Positions 17,256 to 26,413 of a stretch of 64,000 bases of DNA are shown here, one piece after another. Each line of letters begins with the position of its first letter. The first letter of the stretch is position 1. The DNA is from Arenimonas oryziterrae DSM 21050 = YC6267 (GTDB lineage Bacteria > Pseudomonadota > Gammaproteobacteria > Xanthomonadales > Xanthomonadaceae). The translations under genes and the position numbers were made by a program. The stretch lies in NCBI RefSeq assembly GCF_000420545.1, contig NZ_ATVD01000002.1:682001-746000 (forward strand), given 5' to 3'. Under the pieces are notes generated by a model. The model was not told the origin of the DNA. It made no database searches and saw only the letters and a program-made list of their open reading frames with translations.

Positions 17256-17312
17256 CGGCGGGCCGGCCGCCTGAGAGACCGCCTTTGTTTGCGTTTTCGC
17301 AATGGGAGATTT

Positions 17313-17341
17313 CATTTCTGCGTATTTACCTGGCCGAAATG
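17313..17341. promoter_or_regulatory. inverted repeat, candidate LysR operator
   Basis: CATTTC (17313-17318) and GAAATG (17336-17341) form perfect six-base arms 17 bases apart in the spacer between the LysR and doxX genes. The position suits autoregulation plus control of doxX. The arms are short and such a match can arise by chance. Confidence 0.3.
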
Positions 17342-17388
17342 CAAACCCAAGATTGCCACACCTTCTGCCCGCCACCAAGGAATTCGCC

Positions 17389-17820
17389 ATGACTCCGATG
17401 CCGTCCCCCGCCCACGCCGCCACCCTGGTCCGCCTGTCCCTGGGCACGATGTGGATCTCCCACGCCCTGCTGAAACTGCTCGTCTTCACGATGCCCGGCT
17501 TTGAAGCCTTCCTCGCCGCGCAGGGCATTCCCACCTTCATCGCCTGGCCGGTCGTCCTGGCCGAACTGGCCGGTGGCACGGCGATCGTCCTGGGCCTGCA
17601 TGGCCGTTACGTCTCGCTGGCGCTGTTGCCGATCCTCGCCGGCGCGCTATGGACCCACTACCCGAACGGCTGGGTGTTCTCGGCCGCGAACGGCGGCTGG
17701 GAATTTCCCGCCTACCTGATCGTCTGGTCGGTCGTGCATTTCCTGCTCGGCGATGGCGCCTTCGCGTTGTCCTCGAAGCGTTCGCCGCATTTCGGCACCC
17801 GCCTGGCGCATGCGTCATGA
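17389..17820 (+). CDS. DoxX family membrane protein
   Basis: A 143-residue DoxX/YphA-type inner-membrane protein with four predicted hydrophobic segments, including TLVRLSLGTMWISHALLKLL, FIAWPVVLAELAGGTAIVLG and FPAYLIVWSVVHFLLG. AAGGA lies just upstream of ATG 17389. The stop overlaps the ATG of the GST gene (ATGA), and the regulator gene is divergent. DoxX proteins are linked to redox or thiol stress in other bacteria, which fits the GST neighbour; the exact activity here is unknown. Confidence 0.82.
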   Translation: MTPMPSPAHAATLVRLSLGTMWISHALLKLLVFTMPGFEAFLAAQGIPTFIAWPVVLAELAGGTAIVLGLHGRYVSLALLPILAGALWTHYPNGWVFSAANGGWEFPAYLIVWSVVHFLLGDGAFALSSKRSPHFGTRLAHAS

Positions 17821-18548
17821 GTCCGTCGTCGAATTTGTTGCCGACACTGCCGCGCAGCGGCCTGCCCATCCTCGTCTCGCATGCGCTGTGCCCTTACGTG
17901 CAGCGTGCCGTCATCGCGCTCAAGGAAAAACAGCTGCCCTACGAACGCATCGACATCGACCTGAAAAACAAGCCGGCGTGATTTCTCGCGCTGTCGCCCC
18001 TGGGCAAGACCCCCGTGCTGGTCGTCACGACGGACACGGGACGCGAGGCCCTGTTCGAGTCAGCGGTGATCTGCGACTACCTCGACGAGACGCAGTGGCC
18101 GGCACTGCATCCCAGCGACCCGTTGCAGCGCGCACGCCACCGCGCCTGGATCGAATTCGCCTCCGCGGTGCTGGTCCGGATCGGGAGCTTCTACAACGCC
18201 GCGGACGCCTCGGCGCTGTGGAAAACGCGCGACGAAATCGCCGCGATGTTCCAGCACCTGGAAACGCAACTGGGCGATGGGCCCTGGTTCGCCGGCGCGT
18301 CGTTCTCGCTGGTCGACGCCGCCTTCGGACCGGTCTTCCGCTACTTCGATGTCTTCGACGAGATCGTCGACAGCGAGGTGACCGGCGACCTGCCGCGCCT
18401 GAGCCTGTGGCGGGAGAACCTGAAGCAACGCGCCTCGGTGCGCGCGGCAGTCGGACCGGAGTATTCACGCCGGTTGCGGGACTTCGTTTCCGCGCGGGGC
18501 AGCTATCTTGGCCATCTGATCGACGCGCAGTCCGTCGCGAGCGCGTGA
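17817..18548 (+). pseudogene. glutathione S-transferase family gene interrupted by an in-frame TGA
   Basis: A GST-type gene of 243 codons whose reading frame continues on both sides of a single TGA at 17979-17981. The N-terminal thioredoxin-like part (LVSHALCPYVQRAVIALKEK, YERIDIDLKNKPA) runs to the stop, and the rest resumes in the same frame with FLALSPLGKTPVLVV and a helical C-terminal domain (residues 100-230). GSTs of this type read KPxWFLxxSPxGKxPVL, so the TGA replaces a TGG Trp codon. No base is gained or lost. The best reading is a recent nonsense mutation or a sequencing error. The start overlaps the doxX stop. Confidence 0.85.
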
Positions 18549-18568
18549 ATCGATTCGGCGTACACGGG

Positions 18569-18588
18569 GCCGGGCCGGCCGGCCCGGC
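18569..18588. terminator. perfect 20-bp GC palindrome between convergent genes
   Basis: A 20-base perfect palindrome built from GCCGG repeats lies between the GST stop and the SET-gene stop. On the plus strand T-rich sequence begins about a dozen bases further on. It may act as a weak bidirectional terminator; the absence of an immediate T tract keeps confidence low. Confidence 0.4.
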
Positions 18589-18596
18589 GTTCGCGA

Positions 18597-19079
18597 TTAT
18601 TTCTTTTTCGGCTCGCGCTTGGGCTGCAGCATCGTGCCGGTGCATTTCTTCGAGCCGCAATGGCAGGCCCAGAGTTTCTTCATCTTCGGCGTGTGCGCTT
18701 CGGCGAGCTTGATGCCGTAGTTGTAGGTGAGCTCTTCGCCGGGCTTGATCGCGCGGATGGCTTCGATGAAAACGCGATCCTTCGCCGCGTCCTTGCCCTC
18801 GTCCTCGTCGATGACCGCTTCGCAGTTCGGATCGCAGCTGTGATTGATCCAGCGGGCATCGTTGCCCTCGACATTGGCGTCGATGACGTAGTCGTCGTTG
18901 AGCGTGAACAGGAAGGTGTGGCCGGTATCGATGTCGTCAGCGTAGACGCGGTCGACTTCCTCGTGGGAGCGCAGCAGACCCTTGTACTGGATCAGGCGGG
19001 TGCCTTTCTTGATGGGCGCGGCGGCGAAGACGCCGTTGCCGTGGATGGCCGAGCGGCGGGTCACGATGTTCGAGGACAT
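18597..19079 (-). CDS. SET domain protein (putative lysine methyltransferase)
   Basis: A compact 160-residue bacterial SET protein, predicted to transfer methyl groups from S-adenosylmethionine to lysine side chains. Motifs in order: RRSAIHGNGVFA (about 8-19), RWINHSCDPNC (76-86, cofactor binding), GEELTYNYG (114-122, active-site Tyr), then a post-SET Cys cluster (CHCGSKKC, 139-146) expected to bind zinc with the Cys of NHSCDPNC. It ends in a Lys-rich tail. GACAAT (complement of 19107-19112), with CCGACA 18 bases upstream, is a possible promoter. The target protein is unknown. Confidence 0.85.
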   Translation of the reverse strand: MSSNIVTRRSAIHGNGVFAAAPIKKGTRLIQYKGLLRSHEEVDRVYADDIDTGHTFLFTLNDDYVIDANVEGNDARWINHSCDPNCEAVIDEDEGKDAAKDRVFIEAIRAIKPGEELTYNYGIKLAEAHTPKMKKLWACHCGSKKCTGTMLQPKREPKKK

Positions 19080-19106
19080 GGAGGCATCTGGGGGAGGAAA
19101 GGCGGC

Positions 19107-19136
19107 ATTGTCGCCCAATCGCGTCCGCTTTGTCGG
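19107..19136 (-). promoter_or_regulatory. candidate promoter of the SET gene
   Basis: On the minus strand a CCGACA -35 (complement of 19131-19136, four matches) is followed after 18 bases by GACAAT (complement of 19107-19112, four matches). The spacing to the start codon is about 28 bases. Spacing and position are reasonable; the matches are moderate. Confidence 0.35.
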
Positions 19137-19194
19137 CAATGAGGGGTGCGAGAACGCGGGCCAGGGGCGACAATCCCCATCTCTGGAGGGACCC

Positions 19195-20226
19195 ATGAAC
19201 GCACGCGAGAGCTGGCACGAAGAAAAGCAGTCGGCCTGGTTGTATCGGGCCCTGGCGCGGTGCGAGACCGAAGCCCACATGGCCGCGCTGTTTGCACAGC
19301 TGGGCGAAGCTGCCGAGCAACAGTCGGTGCACTGGGCACGTATCGCCGGCGACGCGGGCCAGGCCTTGCCGGAGTTCGTGCCTGAAGTGCGTGCGCGCCT
19401 GGTCGCCTCGCTGGCGCGCCGACTAAGCCCGCGCCGCATCAAGCCGGCCCTGGCCGCCATGAAGGTGCGCGGACTCTCGGCCTACGGCAGCGGACCGGTC
19501 GGTCACGCGATGCCGACCTCGGTCGCGCAGATCGGTCGCGGCCATCAGACCGTCGGCGGCGGCAATCTGCGAGCGGCGATTTTCGGCGTGAACGACGGCC
19601 TGGTCTCCAATGCCAGCCTGATCCTGGGCATGGTCGGCGCCGCGGCGAGCACCGGCACGGTCCTCGCGACCGGTGTCGCCGGCCTGCTCGCGGGTGCGCT
19701 GTCGATGGCGGCCGGCGAATTCGTCTCGGTGCGCTCGCAGCGCGAAATGTTCGAGTACCAGATCGGACTGGAAGCCGATGAGCTCGCCGAATATCCCGAT
19801 GCGGAAGCCGAGGAGCTGGCCCTGATCTACGCCGCCCGCGGTCTGCCGATCGACGAGGCGCGCGCGTTCGCCCGGCGGCTCATCACCGATCCGAAGCAGG
19901 CGCTGGACGTGCTGGCGCGCGAAGAACTGGGCCTCAATCCCGACGATCTGGGTTCCCCGCTCGGGGCGGCGAGTTTTTCCTTCATCGCCTTCACGCTCGG
20001 CGCGTCCGTGCCCCTGCTGCCCTTCCTGTTCGGCGCAACCCTTCCGGGGGCCGCCTATCTCGGCGCCGGGCTGTCGGCGGCGGGCCTGTTCGCGACCGGC
20101 GCGGCCATGAGCCTGTTCACGGGGCGCAATCCGGCCGCCGGCGGTCTGCGCATGCTGGCGATCGGCGGCGGCGCCGGGGTCGTGACCTTCGCCATCGGCA
20201 GCCTGATTGGCGGGCATCTGGCCTAG
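19195..20226 (+). CDS. ferritin-like/VIT1 fusion membrane protein (MbfA-like iron exporter)
   Basis: A 343-residue fusion. Residues 1-60 form a Glu/His-rich ferritin-like helical segment (ESWHEEKQSAWLYRAL, EQQSVHWARIAG). From about residue 125 follows a CCC1/VIT1 domain (RAAIFGVNDGLVSNASLILG, AAGEFVSVRSQREMFE) with five hydrophobic helices, three near the C-terminus. This is the layout of MbfA, an inner-membrane Fe2+/Mn2+ exporter in alphaproteobacteria. GGAGGG precedes ATG 19195. It lies just upstream of the Rrf2-suf operon, consistent with iron homeostasis. Transport direction is inferred from the family. Confidence 0.82.
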   Translation: MNARESWHEEKQSAWLYRALARCETEAHMAALFAQLGEAAEQQSVHWARIAGDAGQALPEFVPEVRARLVASLARRLSPRRIKPALAAMKVRGLSAYGSGPVGHAMPTSVAQIGRGHQTVGGGNLRAAIFGVNDGLVSNASLILGMVGAAASTGTVLATGVAGLLAGALSMAAGEFVSVRSQREMFEYQIGLEADELAEYPDAEAEELALIYAARGLPIDEARAFARRLITDPKQALDVLAREELGLNPDDLGSPLGAASFSFIAFTLGASVPLLPFLFGATLPGAAYLGAGLSAAGLFATGAAMSLFTGRNPAAGGLRMLAIGGGAGVVTFAIGSLIGGHLA

Positions 20227-20233
20227 GGCGGAT

Positions 20234-20253
20234 GCGCTCCCACGATTGAGCGC
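20234..20253. other. small hairpin after the VIT gene
   Basis: GCGCTC (20234-20239) and GAGCGC (20248-20253) pair around an eight-base loop just after the VIT-gene stop. The right arm overlaps the -35 of the suf promoter. It contains GCTCCCAC, the end of the REP unit seen elsewhere in the window, so it may be a decayed REP half. Confidence 0.35.
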
Positions 20254-20274
20254 AAAGCCGCCATACCGTACAAT
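20246..20274 (+). promoter_or_regulatory. promoter of the rrf2-suf operon
   Basis: TTGAGC (20246-20251, four matches to the -35 consensus) is followed after exactly 17 bases by TACAAT (20269-20274, five matches to the -10). The predicted start is near 20281, giving a leader of about 30 bases before the Rrf2 ATG at 20312. This is the best-formed promoter in the window. Confidence 0.65.
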
Positions 20275-20284
20275 TTCGGTACGG
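20264..20284. promoter_or_regulatory. inverted repeat over the suf -10, candidate Rrf2 operator
   Basis: Two nested palindromes cover the -10 box: TACCG (20264-20268)/CGGTA (20277-20281) and CCGTAC (20266-20271)/GTACGG (20279-20284). A repressor bound here would block RNA polymerase. The following gene encodes an Rrf2-type Fe-S regulator, so autorepression is the natural inference. IscR-type sites share the ATA-rich palindromic form but not the exact bases. Confidence 0.5.
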
Positions 20285-20311
20285 ATTGATCCGTTCCCGC
20301 GGGCCACGGCC

Positions 20312-20752
20312 ATGCTGCGTGTCACCAAACTCACCGATTACGCCACGGTCGTGCTGACCGCCTTGGCCGAACGCCCCGACCGCGTGCACAGCGCGGCCGA
20401 GCTGGCCGAGCGCGCCAAACTCGAACTGCCCACGGTCAGCAAGGTGCTCAAGCCGCTGGCGCATGCCGGCCTGGTCGAGAGTTTTCGCGGCGCGAGCGGC
20501 GGCTACCGTCTGGCCCGCGCGCCCGACCGGATCAGCCTGTACGACGTCGTCGAAGCGATCGAGGGCAAGCTCGGCATGACCGAATGCTCGGGCGAACACA
20601 GCACCTGCGAACACGAACCGCATTGCGACGTGCAGAGCCACTGGCGCCGCATCAACGATGTCATCGCCGATGCCCTGCGCGGCATCAGCCTGGCCGAGAT
20701 GTTGCCGGCGGCCGCACGTAAATCCATTCCGCTGCACCTGGCCCGGGCCTGA
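20312..20752 (+). CDS. Rrf2 family Fe-S-sensing regulator of the SUF operon
   Basis: A 146-residue Rrf2-family repressor. The winged HTH occupies residues 1-70 ([43 protein letters not shown]). Three Cys at 92, 99 and 105 in a C-x6-C-x5-C arrangement lie where IscR holds its 2Fe-2S cluster, so it should sense Fe-S status. I start at ATG 20312 ([11 protein letters not shown]), which matches the family N-terminus; an upstream extension would run through the promoter. The sufB ATG follows the stop by seven bases. This corresponds to the suf regulator group sometimes named SufR. Confidence 0.88.
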   Translation: MLRVTKLTDYATVVLTALAERPDRVHSAAELAERAKLELPTVSKVLKPLAHAGLVESFRGASGGYRLARAPDRISLYDVVEAIEGKLGMTECSGEHSTCEHEPHCDVQSHWRRINDVIADALRGISLAEMLPAAARKSIPLHLARA

Positions 20753-20759
20753 GGCGAGC

Positions 20760-22199
<1,440 letters not shown>

Positions 22200-22229
22200 T
22201 GTTGCAAAAACTTTTTTGAGAACGAGACA

Positions 22230-22982
22230 ATGCTGAAGATCGAAAACCTCCATGTCCGTGTCGCCGGCAAGGACATCCTCAAGGGCCTGTCGCTCGAGGT
22301 GCAGGCCGGCCAGGTGCACGCGATCATGGGGCCGAACGGCGCGGGCAAGTCCACGCTGGGCAATGTGCTCGCGGGTCGCGAAGGCTACGAAGTCGTCGAA
22401 GGCTCGGTGAGCTTCGAAGGCCGCGACCTGCTCGCACTGGCGCCGGAAGAACGCGCGGCGGAAGGCGTCTTCCTCGCATTCCAGTACCCGGTCGAAATCC
22501 CGGGCGTGAACAACACCTATTTCCTGCGCGCGGCGCTCAATGCCCAACGCAAGTACCGTGGCGAGCCGGAACTGGACTCGATGCAGTTCCTCAAGCGCGT
22601 GCGCGAGAAACTCTCGGTGCTGCATCTCAAGGACGAGCTGCTGCATCGCGCCGTCAACGAAGGTTTCTCCGGCGGCGAGAAGAAGCGCAACGAAATCTTC
22701 CAGCTCGCCCTGCTCGAACCCAAGCTCGCGATCCTCGACGAAACCGACTCGGGCCTGGACATCGACGCACTCAAGGCCGTCGCCGATGGCGTCAACCTGA
22801 TGCGGTCGCCCGAGCGTGCCTTCCTGGTGATCACCCACTACCAGCGCCTGCTCGACTACATCACGCCCGACGTCGTGCACGTGCTTGCCGACGGCCGCAT
22901 CGTGGAATCGGGTGGTCCGCAGCTCGCGCTCGAACTCGAAGCGCACGGCTACGCCTGGGTGAAGGATCGCGTCGCGCCATGA
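22230..22982 (+). CDS. sufC: Fe-S assembly ATPase SufC
   Basis: ABC-type ATPase of the SufBCD complex, 250 residues and soluble. It shows Walker A GPNGAGKSTL (about residue 34), the Q-loop LAFQYPVEIPG, the SufC-specific signature FSGGEKKRNEI, Walker B LAILDETDSGLDID and a switch His in VITHYQRLL. Its stop overlaps the sufD ATG (ATGA), as expected for subunits made in fixed ratio. Confidence 0.95.
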   Translation: MLKIENLHVRVAGKDILKGLSLEVQAGQVHAIMGPNGAGKSTLGNVLAGREGYEVVEGSVSFEGRDLLALAPEERAAEGVFLAFQYPVEIPGVNNTYFLRAALNAQRKYRGEPELDSMQFLKRVREKLSVLHLKDELLHRAVNEGFSGGEKKRNEIFQLALLEPKLAILDETDSGLDIDALKAVADGVNLMRSPERAFLVITHYQRLLDYITPDVVHVLADGRIVESGGPQLALELEAHGYAWVKDRVAP

Positions 22983-24280
22983 CCGGTCTGCTCGAGTCCT
23001 TCCAGGCCGGATTCGCGGCCCTGCCCGCGAGCGCGATCGATGCGCAGGGCCTGGGCGACGCGCGCCGACAGGCGCTCGCACTGGCCCTTGCCAGCGGTCT
23101 GCCCGGTCCGCGCAGCGAGCGCTGGAAATACACGCCGCTGCGCGCCCTGTCGCAACGCGACTTCCGCAGCAGCGCGGCGACGCCAGCCATCCATCCGGCC
23201 GTGCTTGCCGACATTCCGTCGCCGCGCCTGGTTTTCGTCAATGGGCAGTTCGATGCGACGCTCTCGCAGATCGCGGATCCGGCACCGGGCTTGTCCGTGC
23301 AGCCGCTTTCGCAGGCCTTGCATGCGAATGGCCGGGACGCAGCCGCCTGGCTCGGTCGTCGCTTTGAACAAGTCGACGAGACCTTCGCGCAATTCAATGC
23401 CGCGCTCGCGATCGAAGGCGCACTCGTTCGCGTCGAAGCGAAGGCGCAGATCGCCGCACCGGTGCATCTGGTGTTCGTCGGCGCTCCGTCCGATGCCGAT
23501 GTCGCCGCGCATCTGCGCCACGTCCTCGTCGTGGGCGAGAACGCGCGCCTGACCGTGGTCGAACACCATCTGGCCACCGGCGCGCATCGACACCTGGGCA
23601 ATCATCTCGTGCAGGTGCAGCTCGACTCCGGGGCACACCTGCTGCATGCCCGCGTCCAGGACGAGGACGCCGGCGCCACCGTGATCGCACGCACCGACGC
23701 CGAACTGGGCGCCGACGCCGACTACCGGCGCGTGGACCTGGAGCTCGGCGCCGCGCTGTCGCGGCACGAACTCAATGTCGAACTGCAGGGGGCGCGCGCG
23801 ACCTTCGGCTCTGGCGGCGTGCTGCTTGCCGGCGGCCGTCGTCATGTCGATACGCGCTTGGGCATCGTGCACACCGCCCGCGACACCACCTGCGACCTGC
23901 TCTGGCGCGGCCTCGCCGCCGACCGCGGTCGCGCGGTGTTCCATGGCGGCATCCTTATCCGCGAAGGGGCGGATGGCACCGAGGCTGCGCTGTCCAACAA
24001 GAATCTCCTGCTGTCCGACGGTGCCGAGATCGATACGCAGCCCGTGTTGGAAATCTACGCCGACGAGGTCAAGGCCGCGCATGGCGCGACGATCGGACGC
24101 CTCGACGACCAGCACCTGTTCTATCTGCGGACCCGCGGCATTCCGGAGACCCAGGCGCGTGCGTTGCTCACGCTCGCCTTTGCGCGCGAGGCCCTCGGCC
24201 GCCTGCGCGACCCGGTGCTCATCGAGCAACTCTCGCCGGTGCTCGAAGCCCGCCTGGCCCGTCTGGAGACGAGCGCATGA
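22979..24280 (+). CDS. sufD: Fe-S cluster assembly protein SufD
   Basis: SufB paralogue completing the SufBCD complex, 433 residues. The N-terminal helical part includes RSERWKYTPLRAL. The beta-helix core is followed by the C-terminal segment EVKAAHGATIGRLDDQHLFYLRTRGI, where the conserved His of SufD lies. It overlaps both neighbours by four bases (ATGA at each end). The N-terminal half is less conserved, as usual for SufD. Confidence 0.93.
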   Translation: MTGLLESFQAGFAALPASAIDAQGLGDARRQALALALASGLPGPRSERWKYTPLRALSQRDFRSSAATPAIHPAVLADIPSPRLVFVNGQFDATLSQIADPAPGLSVQPLSQALHANGRDAAAWLGRRFEQVDETFAQFNAALAIEGALVRVEAKAQIAAPVHLVFVGAPSDADVAAHLRHVLVVGENARLTVVEHHLATGAHRHLGNHLVQVQLDSGAHLLHARVQDEDAGATVIARTDAELGADADYRRVDLELGAALSRHELNVELQGARATFGSGGVLLAGGRRHVDTRLGIVHTARDTTCDLLWRGLAADRGRAVFHGGILIREGADGTEAALSNKNLLLSDGAEIDTQPVLEIYADEVKAAHGATIGRLDDQHLFYLRTRGIPETQARALLTLAFAREALGRLRDPVLIEQLSPVLEARLARLETSA

Positions 24281-25503
24281 AGCCGGTCGCGATCGATTGG
24301 GACGCCCTGCGCCAGGACTTCCCGGTGCTGGCGCGCGAAGTGCACGGCAAACCGCTCGTGTATTTCGATTCCGCGAACACCTCGCAGAAGCCGCGCCGCG
24401 TGATCGACATCACCGATGCGTTCTACCGCGAACACAACGCGAACATCTCGCGCTCCGTGCATACGCTGGGCATGGAAGCGACCGAGGCCTACGAAGCGGC
24501 GCGCAAGAAACTCGCAGCCTTCCTCAATGTGCGCGGCGAAGACCTGGTACTGACCTCGGGCACGACGCAGGCGATCAACCTGGTCGCGTACAGCTATGCC
24601 CTGCCGCGGCTGACCGCCGGCGACGTGATCGTGCTCTCGCGCATGGAGCACCACGCCAACATCGTGCCCTGGCAGCTGATCGCCGAGCGCACCGGCGCGA
24701 AGATCCGCGTCGCCGAGATCACCGAGACCGGCGAGCTTGATCTGCCGGCGCTGTACGCGCAGCTGACGCCCGAGGTGAAGATCCTCGGACTCACGCAGGT
24801 GTCCAATGTGCTCGGCACGGTGAACCCGGTCGCGGACATCTGCCGCGAGGCGCGCCGGCGCGGCATCGCCACCGTCATCGACGGCTCGCAGGCCGTGCCG
24901 CACCGGCCGGTCGACATCGCCGCGATCGGCTGCGATTTTTATGCCTTCACCGGCCACAAGATGCTCGGGCCAACCGGCACCGGCGCGCTGTGGGCGCGAC
25001 GCGAACACCTGGACGCGATGCCGCCGTTTTTCGGCGGCGGCGAAATGATCCGGGAAGTCCGTTTCGAGAAGACCGTGTTCAACGATCCGCCGCACAAGTT
25101 CGAGGCGGGCACGCCGAACATCGCCGGCGTGATCGGACTCGGCGCGGCGGTCGAGTATCTCGACCAGATCGGCATGGCCGCGATCGAGGCGCGCGAACAG
25201 GAACTGCTCGCCTACGCCACGACGCGGCTGAGTGCGATTCCCGGCCTGCGCATTTTCGGTGCAGCGCAGGAGAAGGCCGCCGTCGTGTCCTTCCTCGTCG
25301 ACGGCGCGCATGCGCACGATCTGGCCACCCTGCTCGACCTCGAGGGCATCGCGGTGCGTTCGGGGCATCATTGCGCGCATCCGCTCATGCAACATTTCGG
25401 CGTGGCGGCCACCTGCCGCGCCTCGTTCGCTTTCTACAACCGCTTCGACGAGATCGACCGCCTCGCGGTCGCAATCGAAAAAGCCCGCAGCCTGCTGGGA
25501 TGA
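24277..25503 (+). CDS. sufS: cysteine desulfurase SufS
   Basis: PLP-dependent group II cysteine desulfurase that extracts sulfur from cysteine for SufB; 408 residues. Visible: YFDSANTSQKP, SGTTQAINLVA, DGSQAVPHRPVD, the PLP Lys in FTGHKMLGPTG, and the active-site Cys in RSGHHCAHPL near residue 370. No sufE or sufU follows in the operon; the next gene is an acetyltransferase, so the sulfur acceptor must be encoded elsewhere or replaced. Its stop overlaps the next start (ATGA). Confidence 0.95.
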   Translation: MKPVAIDWDALRQDFPVLAREVHGKPLVYFDSANTSQKPRRVIDITDAFYREHNANISRSVHTLGMEATEAYEAARKKLAAFLNVRGEDLVLTSGTTQAINLVAYSYALPRLTAGDVIVLSRMEHHANIVPWQLIAERTGAKIRVAEITETGELDLPALYAQLTPEVKILGLTQVSNVLGTVNPVADICREARRRGIATVIDGSQAVPHRPVDIAAIGCDFYAFTGHKMLGPTGTGALWARREHLDAMPPFFGGGEMIREVRFEKTVFNDPPHKFEAGTPNIAGVIGLGAAVEYLDQIGMAAIEAREQELLAYATTRLSAIPGLRIFGAAQEKAAVVSFLVDGAHAHDLATLLDLEGIAVRSGHHCAHPLMQHFGVAATCRASFAFYNRFDEIDRLAVAIEKARSLLG

Positions 25504-26039
25504 TCATGGCCGATCCGACACACTCTTTCCGCCTGGCCACCGTCGCCGATATTCCCGCCCTCGTCGCCTTGGTCGAATCCGCGTATCGCGGCGACGCCAG
25601 TCGCGCGGGCTGGACGACCGAAGCCGACATGCTCGAAGGCCAGCGCATCGACCCCGAGGGGCTGGCGCGCGACATCCACGCCGCAGATAGCCGCGTGCTC
25701 TTGCTGGAACGCGACGGCGAGATCCTGGCCTGCTGCCATCTGCAGAAACAGGGCGAAGCCGGCTATTTCGGCATGTTCTCGGTCAAGCCGACCTTGCAGG
25801 GCGGCGGCGTTGGAAAGCTGCTGCTCAACGAGGCCGAGCGCCAGGCGCGCGAGGACTGGCAGTGCCGGCGCATGGAAATGACGGTGATCGACATCCGCGA
25901 CACCCTGATCGCGTTCTACGAACGCCGTGGCTATCAGCGTACCGGTATCCACAAGCCGTTTCCGTATGGCGATGAACGCTACGGCCTGCCCAAGCGCGAC
26001 GACCTGCGTTTCGAAATCCTCGCCAAGCCGCTCTCGTAA
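25500..26039 (+). CDS. GNAT family N-acetyltransferase
   Basis: A 179-residue GNAT acetyltransferase. The acetyl-CoA binding motif is FSVKPTLQGGGVGKLLLNEAE (about 95-115), with the C-terminal motif LIAFYERRGYQRTGI. ATG 25500 overlaps the sufS stop, so it is translated with the operon; ATG 25506 is an alternative. Its place between sufS and a Rieske ferredoxin suggests co-regulation with Fe-S assembly, but the substrate is unknown. Confidence 0.85.
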   Translation: MIMADPTHSFRLATVADIPALVALVESAYRGDASRAGWTTEADMLEGQRIDPEGLARDIHAADSRVLLLERDGEILACCHLQKQGEAGYFGMFSVKPTLQGGGVGKLLLNEAERQAREDWQCRRMEMTVIDIRDTLIAFYERRGYQRTGIHKPFPYGDERYGLPKRDDLRFEILAKPLS

Positions 26040-26060
26040 CTCTCTCGCGCGAGACACCTC

Positions 26061-26375
26061 ATGACCGACTGGATACGGGTGTGTGCCACCTCGGACTTGC
26101 TGCCTGGCGAGTTCCAGGTGGCGTTCGACGGCGATACCGCGATCGCCGTCTTCAACATCGACGGCAGCCTGTACGCGGTCGAGGACATCTGCACGCACGA
26201 CGGCGGCGAACTGGCCGGCGGGCCCATCGAGGGCTTCGAGGTCGAGTGCCCGCGTCACGGCGCCAAGTTCGACCTGCGCACGGGCGAGGCCCTGTGTGCG
26301 CCGGCCTACGTGCCGATCGCCAAATTTCCCGTCAAGATCGAGAACGACCAGGTCTGGACACGCGACGACCGCTGA
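26061..26375 (+). CDS. Rieske-type 2Fe-2S ferredoxin
   Basis: A small 104-residue soluble Rieske protein resembling the ferredoxins of dioxygenase systems. Ligands are visible as CTH (Cys44, His46) and CPRH (Cys63, His66). It is the last clear member of the suf operon and could carry electrons for cluster assembly or be a client of it. No oxygenase genes are nearby, which argues against a catabolic role. Confidence 0.9.
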   Translation: MTDWIRVCATSDLLPGEFQVAFDGDTAIAVFNIDGSLYAVEDICTHDGGELAGGPIEGFEVECPRHGAKFDLRTGEALCAPAYVPIAKFPVKIENDQVWTRDDR

Positions 26376-26413
26376 TCCCCACCCCATCCCACTTTTCCAC
26401 GAGACCGCTCGCC

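Noticed and set aside
17979-17981. In-frame TGA considered as a selenocysteine codon
   Set aside because: The family residue at this position is Trp, not Cys, and no hairpin suited to a SECIS is evident just downstream, so nonsense mutation or sequencing error is simpler.
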